From Bacteroidota bacterium (GTDB lineage Bacteria > Bacteroidota > Bacteroidia > J057 > JAJTIE01): a DNA stretch of 64,000 nt. The translations under genes were made by a program, and so were the position numbers. The stretch is from the NCBI GenBank assembly GCA_021300195.1, contig JAJTIE010000001.1, positions 1-64,000 of the forward strand, given 5' to 3'. Under the pieces are notes generated by a model that ran no database searches, was not told the DNA's origin, and saw only the letters and a list, made by a program, of their open reading frames with translations. Of this stretch, positions 18,222 to 25,579 are shown in pieces (within the stretch, counting starts at the first letter, position 1; each line of letters starts with the position of its first letter).

Positions 18222-19832
18222 CTAGTTGTACTGTGAAAATACTTCTACTTCGTCGGACGATACTTTTTTACCTAATTTATTTTTCTTTTTTTGATCAATG
18301 AAAGATAGATTCTTTTTTATGTTGCTTGAGATATCTTCCTTCACCCAATCAAAATTCCAGATTTCAATTTCATCTTCATTCACCTTTTTTGTAAGCATTT
18401 CACTCCAAATTATATCCTTATTCTGAAGGCAAATCCGTTGCAGCCAAAGCTCAAGAATCCCTGAATTCTGTATCGTCCTCAATTTTTCAATTATCTTAGA
18501 CTTTAGTGCTTCTTTTTTTCCTTCATCGCGCTCCATTTCTAATAGATGACTCAATATAGCACAGCCAATCGAATATATATTAGAGTTTCTGGTCATAATA
18601 GAAACAAGAATTGAGCAAAGTTTTTCCATATCGCTTAATTTAAATATATCGACTTTTCGCATCCTAATTTTTTTCTCACCTATTTCATTTATCTGTGCAT
18701 CCAAACTTAATCGTCGCTTTCTTCTGATATCTTTGTATACTTGGCTTAGTACTCTCGCTATTGTTCCAGCATTTGTATGTGTCAGGCTAAACTCATGCAA
18801 GGAAATAAGTTTTCGAAATATTGTGTTACTTTCTTTTTCATATACCATCCAGTCCTTCTTATCCTGTTTGAGTGAACTGGATATTATATTATTCGAAATA
18901 TAGGTTTTTTCTTTGTTTAACTTCATTCCAAGTTCCATAAGAATTTTCGAAAGACTCCTCATTATCATTTCAAGATCTGAAGAATTTTGGGCAAAAACTC
19001 TGTAATCATCCCGGTGCCTAAGAATTCTGAAATTGAGCACAGGTCCCTGAGACAGCTCCTTTTTCAGCTCCTTTTCTAGCAGACTATCCGCATATGCCAG
19101 TACCATCTCGGCAATAAAATCCATAAGAACGCTACCCTGAGGGATACCATTGGTTTGTCCGTGCTGCATCCCTTGGATAGTTTTATCTATCTCATCGCCG
19201 ACCAGAGACTCTTTCACTGTTCCGTTTTTATTCTCCTTTGCCGTCTCCTTGTCATGTAGTGCCCAGGCGATAGTGTGCGTATAGATAGAACCGTAGCAAT
19301 CGACGATATCTGTGTGTAGTACATATTCATAATTAAGAGCCAAGCTAAGAGATTTTTGCTCGTTTCTTTCTACCCACTCTGATATACTAGCTCCTTTTAA
19401 TGTTTCGCTTTTTTTATCGATCTTAATAGGACAAACAGGCATACTGGTACATTCTATTTGATCTATTTTTAGATCTTCAAATCTTTTTAAAATCAATTTC
19501 CAGTTATCTTTTTCTGTTATTATTCTTACCAGTAATATATACAATACTGGATTTATTAATTGAAGAGGTCTCCAGGCATATTTCCCGTCTTTGTTGTGAT
19601 ATATAACATGATTCACTTTTTCAAACTTACTTGGCAAAATACCTTTTTTCAATAATAAGTCCTTCAATTTGCGTTTGTCTATAATTTCATAAATACTAGA
19701 AATAAACCCTTCGAAATCAAAATAGGGCGGTAATTTCTCGGAAAAATAGGCATCCCCGCTGAGGAAAAAATCTCTCGCCTCATCATGCGTTAGCTCCAGT
19801 ATGCTTTTCCTTAGTACTTTTTCTTTGCCCAT
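18222..19832 (-). CDS. UG/Abi-type reverse transcriptase, probable defence-associated RT
   Basis: A 536-residue protein with reverse-transcriptase palm motifs: YAWRPLQLINPVLY (residues 85-98); motif A HTDIVDCYGSIY with catalytic D175; motif B NGIPQGSVLMDF (228-239); motif C with H273-R-D275-D276 in place of YxDD; motif D LGMKLNKEKT (301-310). The last 200 residues are predicted helical, with no maturase X domain, endonuclease or integrase, which fits the Unknown Group/Abi branch (DRT systems, AbiA, AbiK) rather than group II introns. From memory it most resembles the Drt3a/UG3 or Drt4/UG15 style, but no second RT is present. The gene is strikingly A+T-rich against its surroundings. Only 55 bp separate it from the upstream M23 stop, leaving no room for a long 5' ncRNA. 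Role in phage defence is inferred from family knowledge. Confidence 0.82.
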   Translation of the reverse strand: MGKEKVLRKSILELTHDEARDFFLSGDAYFSEKLPPYFDFEGFISSIYEIIDKRKLKDLLLKKGILPSKFEKVNHVIYHNKDGKYAWRPLQLINPVLYILLVRIITEKDNWKLILKRFEDLKIDQIECTSMPVCPIKIDKKSETLKGASISEWVERNEQKSLSLALNYEYVLHTDIVDCYGSIYTHTIAWALHDKETAKENKNGTVKESLVGDEIDKTIQGMQHGQTNGIPQGSVLMDFIAEMVLAYADSLLEKELKKELSQGPVLNFRILRHRDDYRVFAQNSSDLEMIMRSLSKILMELGMKLNKEKTYISNNIISSSLKQDKKDWMVYEKESNTIFRKLISLHEFSLTHTNAGTIARVLSQVYKDIRRKRRLSLDAQINEIGEKKIRMRKVDIFKLSDMEKLCSILVSIMTRNSNIYSIGCAILSHLLEMERDEGKKEALKSKIIEKLRTIQNSGILELWLQRICLQNKDIIWSEMLTKKVNEDEIEIWNFDWVKEDISSNIKKNLSFIDQKKKNKLGKKVSSDEVEVFSQYN

Positions 19833-19887
19833 ATCGGCAATTTATTATAGTTATTTCTTTCCTAGCCTGCCACTGTGTTGGCCTTTT

Positions 19888-21810
19888 CTATGGCGCTTCC
19901 AGGTGCAGGTTCTGGCTGTGTTCGGCCGCATTTCCGGCTCTATCCTGGCAGCGGATGCGTAGCTGGTGTGGGCCGGCTGCCAGGCCTGCCGGCAGCCAGC
20001 ATACCAGCATTTTGGTGTAGGGGTAGTACTCGGCGGGCATCCACTGGCCATCCAGCTCTACCCGCACACGGGCGGGGTCTATGCCAGTGTCGGCATCGGC
20101 CAGGGTGTAGCGCAGGGGCTGGCCGGCCTGCAGGGTGTCGGTCTGGCTGTCGGCCAGTAGGGTGGGTGCCAGGGTGTCGGCTTCCAGGGTGCAGTAGGTG
20201 CCCAGCGTAAGGCTGCTGGCGCTGCGGCCCGCACTCAGGTAGTCGGCCCGGGTGGGGCTGGTGCGCTCGCCCAGGCAGGGGCCACTGGCGTGCTGCAGGC
20301 TCATCTGCCGGAAGAGGGCGGTGCCTGGCGGCCCCAGCTGCAGCAGGGGCGCATGGGCACTGCCCAGGCCCAGGCTGTCGGGCAGCAGCTCGGCAGTCAG
20401 GTAGTGTGGCTCGGCCACCGCCCCGGCGGGTATCTGCAGCCGGTAGCCCAGGGTGTCCAGGCTCAGGGCCCTGCGTGCATCCACGTAGCCCACCAGGGGC
20501 AGGGCCAGTGCCTGGGGCCAGGCAGGGTGGCTGGCCTGCACCGGCCAGCGGCCCCCGTGCAGGGGCAGCACCCACACGGCCCGGCCGGGATGCTGGTAGC
20601 TGGGTGCCAGGCTGCTGGTTTGCCCATCGGAGTAGCGGAGGGCCAGGCCCTCGCCCGCTGGCAGCAGCGGCCCATCCAGCACTAGGGTGCTGCCCGCCAG
20701 CTGCCACTGTGGTGGCTGCCCCGCGTGGGGGTGCGCAGCATCCACATAGCGGGGTGCCTCGGCCTGCCAGCGCACGGCCTGGGTGTAGGTGGCCGCATTG
20801 CCGTGGTAGTCAGTGAGCAGCAGGCGCAGCCGGTGCACCGCCGTATCGGCCCGGAATAGCACCCCCTCGTTTACCAGGCCGGTATAGATGGGTGCGCCAT
20901 TGCCCGCCACCCGGTAGGCCCGCTGCATCCAGCTGCCCGTGGCCATTTTCTCGGCAAAACTACAGTGCCGGTGCACATACAGCATGTCCGAAAAAGCCAT
21001 GCGGTCCATCCGGTAGGCATATACCAGGCTATCATCCAGGTACAGCTGCGTTTGGTAGTGGCCGTTCACGTTGGCCGTGCCGGTCAGTTTGTCCCAGGCC
21101 ACGTACTCCAGGCCCACGGTGCCCAGCAGCAGCAGGGTGTCTGTGTGGTAGTAGTACTGTTCCGACCGCAGGGGGGTGCGTTCCAGGCAGCCATACTGGC
21201 CGTTCACCCGGCTGTGTGGGCCCAGGCACTGCCACCGCAGGCGGTGCAGGGTGGGCGGCAGTTCGTCGGCCAGGCTATCGCGAAAGTATCGGAGGGGGTT
21301 CAGGATGTGCCCCTCGGCATCGCGCACCTCAAAGTGTAGGTGTGGCCCTCCGCTGTCGCCGGTGTTACCGCTCTGGGCAATGATCTCTCCTGCCAGCACG
21401 GTCAGTTCCCCTTTGGGGGGAAACAGGTCCTGCTCGAAGCGGCGAGACCGCTGCTGGGCTGTGCGCAGGTATGCCTCCAGCTGTGGGGCAAAGCGCTGCA
21501 GGTGGCCATACACGGTGGTTTGCCCATTGGGGTGGGTTATGAAGAGGGCACGCCCGTAGCCGGTGTGGCTGGCGCGTATGCGGCTGATGTAGCCCGTGGC
21601 GGCAGCCACCACATCCAGGCCAGTTTTGCCATAGGTGCCAATGTCTAGCCCGGGGTGGAAGTGTGCCCAGCGCATCTCGCCAAAGGTGCCGGTTATGCCC
21701 GGGCTATCCGGTATCGGCCAGCGGTATTGCGCCTTCAGTATGCCGGTGGCACCCACCAGGCAGCCTAGCACCCAGCCTAGCACACCCGGCAGTATACCCC
21801 ATGTACCCAT
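19888..21810 (-). CDS. Exported M23-family metallopeptidase
   Basis: A 640-residue envelope protein with an N-terminal hydrophobic signal segment (about residues 5-28). The LytM/M23 domain comes early (about 40-170), with zinc ligands H52 and D56 (HPGLD) and the HxH pair H157/H159 (GPHLHFEV); H103 (YGHL) is also conserved. Such enzymes cut peptidoglycan cross-links. The remaining 470 residues are beta-rich and probably form immunoglobulin-like or accessory folds. This long form with an N-terminal catalytic domain is common in Bacteroidota. It is tightly linked to the cyclophilin upstream (12 bp gap). Confidence 0.9.
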   Translation of the reverse strand: MGTWGILPGVLGWVLGCLVGATGILKAQYRWPIPDSPGITGTFGEMRWAHFHPGLDIGTYGKTGLDVVAAATGYISRIRASHTGYGRALFITHPNGQTTVYGHLQRFAPQLEAYLRTAQQRSRRFEQDLFPPKGELTVLAGEIIAQSGNTGDSGGPHLHFEVRDAEGHILNPLRYFRDSLADELPPTLHRLRWQCLGPHSRVNGQYGCLERTPLRSEQYYYHTDTLLLLGTVGLEYVAWDKLTGTANVNGHYQTQLYLDDSLVYAYRMDRMAFSDMLYVHRHCSFAEKMATGSWMQRAYRVAGNGAPIYTGLVNEGVLFRADTAVHRLRLLLTDYHGNAATYTQAVRWQAEAPRYVDAAHPHAGQPPQWQLAGSTLVLDGPLLPAGEGLALRYSDGQTSSLAPSYQHPGRAVWVLPLHGGRWPVQASHPAWPQALALPLVGYVDARRALSLDTLGYRLQIPAGAVAEPHYLTAELLPDSLGLGSAHAPLLQLGPPGTALFRQMSLQHASGPCLGERTSPTRADYLSAGRSASSLTLGTYCTLEADTLAPTLLADSQTDTLQAGQPLRYTLADADTGIDPARVRVELDGQWMPAEYYPYTKMLVCWLPAGLAAGPHQLRIRCQDRAGNAAEHSQNLHLEAP

Positions 21811-21822
21811 GTGCCCGGTGGC

Positions 21823-22725
21823 TTATTCGGGCTTCTGGAAGTTGGGGTAGGTTTTTTCGAACTGCTTATCCTTGTAGCTGCGGATCTCCACCTGCATGCG
21901 GATGTTCTTTTCGGGCCGATCTCCGGTGCCTGTGGGCTGGCGGGTAACCCAGTCTACCACCTCCATGCCGCGTATCACCTGGCCAAACACGGTGTACTGT
22001 CCGTCCAGGTGCGGGGCACCGCCTATGGTTTTGTAGTGCTCCAGTACCGCTTGCGGTGCGTTTGGCTGGCCAAACAGGCTGTCGTACTCGGCCAGAAACC
22101 GTTGGTTGATCTGCTGGCTGAGGGCAATGGCAGAGTCTCGGTCAGTTTGGCTCAGCGTGGCCCAGTCTATTTCCTGCACCCACTGGTTTTCGGGTTTTGC
22201 AATCCATTCGCCGGTAAAATAGGCCTGATATTTGCGCATGCGGTACTGTTCGGTATACTGTTCCAGCTCTTCGTCGCCCAGGGTTTTACCCTGCACAAGG
22301 TAAAACTGGCTGCCCGAGCTACGCATCTCCGGGTTGTCGGGTCCGCCCCGGCGGGCAGCGGCCAGTGCCCCCCGATAGTGTGGGTGCTTGTCCCGTATCT
22401 CGGCCTGGATGGTGTAGTCTGGCCCCCCAAGGCCATCATTCATGTCATCGCTGTCCTTGCTATTTGGGTCGCCCCCCTGCACCATGAAACCTGGAATGAC
22501 GCGGTGAAAGGTGGTGCTGTCATAAAAGCCTTCCTTGGCCAGTTTCAAAAAGTTTTCGCGGTGCAGCGGCGTATCTTCATACAGCCAGAGGTGTACCTCT
22601 GCAGGCTTGGCCGCGCCGGTATCCACCAGTAGCACGGGTACCTCTATCATGGGTGCTTCCTTCTTGGCCTGAGCAAAGGCCTGGCCGAACAGGCAGGCCA
22701 GGGCGATGAGTAACATACGGTTCAT
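21823..22725 (-). CDS. Exported cyclophilin-type peptidyl-prolyl isomerase with an internal insertion
   Basis: A 300-residue periplasmic isomerase. The signal peptide ends near GQAFAQA. Cyclophilin motifs are FHRVIPGFMVQGGDP and SSGSQFYLVQG. Between the latter and the final strands (DGQYTVFGQVIRGMEVVD) lies an extra helical segment of about 75 residues. ATG 22725 is used; the frame continues to 22806 inside the AddB-like gene but without a signal peptide. It starts 1 bp after the AddB-like stop and ends 12 bp before the M23 gene, so the three are probably co-transcribed. Confidence 0.92.
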   Translation of the reverse strand: MNRMLLIALACLFGQAFAQAKKEAPMIEVPVLLVDTGAAKPAEVHLWLYEDTPLHRENFLKLAKEGFYDSTTFHRVIPGFMVQGGDPNSKDSDDMNDGLGGPDYTIQAEIRDKHPHYRGALAAARRGGPDNPEMRSSGSQFYLVQGKTLGDEELEQYTEQYRMRKYQAYFTGEWIAKPENQWVQEIDWATLSQTDRDSAIALSQQINQRFLAEYDSLFGQPNAPQAVLEHYKTIGGAPHLDGQYTVFGQVIRGMEVVDWVTRQPTGTGDRPEKNIRMQVEIRSYKDKQFEKTYPNFQKPE

Positions 22726-22726
22726 G

Positions 22727-25453
22727 CTACGAAGATACAGAATCTCGCTGGCAGATCCCCACATAGTCGCAGTACGTGCAGGTGCCTTTATCCGGGGTTT
22801 GCGCATAGGGTTCGCTCAGCATCTTTTCCAGCAGCCGGGCCAGGTATTCGTTTAGTAGCCTGTGGTCCAGCTCATTCATTTCCAGGGTCTGTATTTCGGG
22901 CAGGCGGGCCTTTAGCTTGTAGAAGCCCACTTCAGGCAGCTGGCCCCCTCCGTGCTGGCTGGCATACAGCCAGGCGTATACCAGCCCCTGCAGGGCCTGT
23001 TTGCCCAGGGCGGCCCCTGGCTCCAGCTCGGCTACCTTTAGTACGAAAGCCTTTTTTTCATCCAGCTTGCCGGTTTTGTAGTCCAGTATGTGCACGCGTC
23101 CAGCTTGCTCTTCCACGCGGTCGGCTGTGCCATACAGGCGTATCGTGGCATCCTCGCCCAGGCGGATGCGTGCGTTCAGGCTCTGCTCCAGGTCTATTAG
23201 CCGGAAAGGGGCCCGCTGTTCATCCTGCTGCAGCACGGCCCGCACCAGGTGCCGGATGATGCCAATATCCAGGCTCAGCTTGCCATGGGCGGTTTCGGCA
23301 TCGGGCTGCACCTGCAGGCATGCCTGTTTCAGGGCGCTATCCAGGGTGGGCTCCTGTGCCATAGCGGCCAGTTGCTCCGCAGTTACATACTGGCCCTGCC
23401 AGGGGGCGTACAGCAGCTCCAGCGCCTTGTGCAGCACCAGACCAAAGACGCGCTGGTCCGGATCTTCGTCCACCGCTTCGGCTGGCTTCAGCCCATACAG
23501 GTAGCGGAAGGCAAACTGTAACGAGCAGGCCTGGTACTGATTGAGGGCTGTGGGCGATAGGGTGGGCAGGGCTTCCTCGTCATTTGCTACGCTACGCGTA
23601 AGCCGTGCCAGCCGCCAGCTGCGTTCGGGGTTCAGCACGATGGGCTGCGGCTGCAGTCCGGTGGCACCCAGGTGGGGCCGTAGGCTATGTAGCTGCACCT
23701 GGGGGTTCTGGCTGCGCCACTCCAGGCGCACCTGTGCCAGGTAGCGACTCGCAGTTATGCCCTCGGCTTCATTTTCGGTATAAAACAGATGGATGCGCCG
23801 CGCCTGGGCCAGTAGTCGCCAGAACACATAGCTATACTGCCCCTCCAGGTCCTCGGGTGTGTGCATCCCCAGCCGGGTGCGTACGCTGGGGCTTAGCAGG
23901 TTGTCTGGCCTTGGGCTGGGGGGTAGGCTACCCTCCTGCACGGATAGCATAAATACCTCCTCAAAGTCCATGGCTCTGGTTTCCAGTAGCCCAATTACCT
24001 GCAGGCCCTTGCCCGCTGTGGGTGCAAAGGCCAGCCTATCCTGGCCCAGCAGGTGGATAAAGAGGTCTCCGAGGCTCTTGGCATCCAGGGGTTGGCCTGT
24101 GGCCAGCTGTTTCAGCTGCCCGGCCCGTAGCTGCGCCTGCGCCAGGTAGGCGTGGTCGTAGCTGGCAGATTGGGGCAAGAGGCTGTTCAGCAGGCCCAGT
24201 AGTTCCGGGGTGTGGCTCAGCCAGTCGGCTGCTGTATCGATGGGCCGTAGCAGGCTGGCGAGCAGTGGGTGCTGGGTGCGTGGCCAGCTGTAGATGCGGT
24301 TGTACTGCTGGGTGTTGTTCACCAGGCTCTGGCTCTCCTTGCCTGCCAGCAGCTGCAGCAGGGGGTGCCGCAGCAGCTGTAGCAGGGGGCTGTGGTAAAA
24401 GCCCTCCGGCTTCCTACCCTGGTGCAGCTGCTGCCAGCTGTGCAGCAGGGCATGCAGGCTACAGGCCCTGGCTGGGTAGCCCATAGATACGTTTACTGCG
24501 GGCAGCACGGCCGGCAGGGCCTCCAGCAGGGTGGGTAGTAGGGTTTCGTCTGGCAGCACCACCGCCCATTTGCTCAGCGTATCGGCCCAGGTGGTGGGCT
24601 GCTGCTGCTGCAGGCTTTGCACCCGCCGGTGCAGCTCGGCCCCCAGGGCATACACCTGCCCCAGGTCTGTAGCGCAGGCCTGCTGCTGCACCCCGTAGGG
24701 GGCTTCTGCCAGCCTGCGGCCTACGGGCAGGGCCGAGTGGGCCAAGGCGGGTGCCATTGCCTGTACGCTGCGGTACAGGTGCCCGGCACTGTGGTGGGTA
24801 GGCTGTAGGTAGTAGGCATCCAGCTCCCAAAAAATGCGTAGCTGTGCACGGCTAGCCAGATGCATCAGAATGTTCCGCTCGGCCTTGCCCAGGCGGTCGG
24901 GGGCTACCAGCCACACCGGCTGCGTGGGCAGGTAGTGCGCAGGCCGCTCGGCCACCTGGCGCAGCACCTGGCCTTTGTCCAGCCGCTGCTGCTGGGCCAG
25001 CAGGGCCTTGTAGCGCGTGTAGATGTGGGCTGTCCGGGCCAGCGTGTCCAGGTGCAGTTGCTCAAAGTGCTTTAGTGGGCCAGCGTGGTCCTGTGCAAGT
25101 TCTGCATCGGGTAGCAGCTCGGCCACCCCTGCTATTTCGTTTAGCGAGCCATCTACCTCTTCGTACAGCTGCTGCAGCAGGGCGGCCTCTGGCCTGAATA
25201 GCGAAAAAGGCACTGGCCGGTTGGCAGCCTCCCAGATGAGCAGCTGGCAGGCTAGGGGATCTGCTACCGGCAGTTCCACGCAGCCCTCTAGCCAGCCATG
25301 CAGGGTATCTATGCCCGGCAGCCAGCTACAGCCCGCCTGCACTAGCCCGCGCTGTAGCGTAAGCACGGCCCGCCGGGTGGGCAGCAGGATCTGCAGTTGG
25401 TCTACTTCGGCCACGGGTAGCGCGGCCAGCTGTTGCATCAGGGCATCTAGCAT
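22727..25453 (-). CDS. AddB-like helicase/nuclease subunit (PD-(D/E)XK, iron-sulfur staple)
   Basis: A 908-residue protein resembling the B subunit of AddAB recombination nucleases. The first part has a degenerate UvrD-like helicase fold (LLPTRRAVLTLQRGL at the start, LETRAMDFEEVFMLSV in the middle). The C-terminal third carries a RecB-type nuclease (TADRVEEQAGRVHILDYKTGK) framed by cysteines in YQACSLQF and C892, C895 and C901 (GTCTYCDYVGIC), the four-cysteine pattern of a 4Fe-4S staple. It would process double-strand ends. The AddA partner is not in the window. No complete Walker A motif is seen, as in other Bacteroidota AddB-like proteins. Confidence 0.85.
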   Translation of the reverse strand: MLDALMQQLAALPVAEVDQLQILLPTRRAVLTLQRGLVQAGCSWLPGIDTLHGWLEGCVELPVADPLACQLLIWEAANRPVPFSLFRPEAALLQQLYEEVDGSLNEIAGVAELLPDAELAQDHAGPLKHFEQLHLDTLARTAHIYTRYKALLAQQQRLDKGQVLRQVAERPAHYLPTQPVWLVAPDRLGKAERNILMHLASRAQLRIFWELDAYYLQPTHHSAGHLYRSVQAMAPALAHSALPVGRRLAEAPYGVQQQACATDLGQVYALGAELHRRVQSLQQQQPTTWADTLSKWAVVLPDETLLPTLLEALPAVLPAVNVSMGYPARACSLHALLHSWQQLHQGRKPEGFYHSPLLQLLRHPLLQLLAGKESQSLVNNTQQYNRIYSWPRTQHPLLASLLRPIDTAADWLSHTPELLGLLNSLLPQSASYDHAYLAQAQLRAGQLKQLATGQPLDAKSLGDLFIHLLGQDRLAFAPTAGKGLQVIGLLETRAMDFEEVFMLSVQEGSLPPSPRPDNLLSPSVRTRLGMHTPEDLEGQYSYVFWRLLAQARRIHLFYTENEAEGITASRYLAQVRLEWRSQNPQVQLHSLRPHLGATGLQPQPIVLNPERSWRLARLTRSVANDEEALPTLSPTALNQYQACSLQFAFRYLYGLKPAEAVDEDPDQRVFGLVLHKALELLYAPWQGQYVTAEQLAAMAQEPTLDSALKQACLQVQPDAETAHGKLSLDIGIIRHLVRAVLQQDEQRAPFRLIDLEQSLNARIRLGEDATIRLYGTADRVEEQAGRVHILDYKTGKLDEKKAFVLKVAELEPGAALGKQALQGLVYAWLYASQHGGGQLPEVGFYKLKARLPEIQTLEMNELDHRLLNEYLARLLEKMLSEPYAQTPDKGTCTYCDYVGICQRDSVSS

Positions 25454-25579
25454 GCCTAAAGGTATGGTTTAGTCAGGCTATTGAGCAAGCTCCTGTTTGC
25501 CGACCTGCACCCCGCGCACAGGTGCCCTGTATGCCGGGCAAGCACGTGCGCGTGCGGACGGGGGAAAGCCTCGGAAGCG

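Noticed and set aside
19833-19887. msr-msd-type retron RNA or long 5' ncRNA for the reverse transcriptase
   Set aside because: Only 55 bp lie between the M23 stop and the RT start, with no long inverted repeat or priming-guanosine structure. The downstream side is occupied by a host gene fragment.
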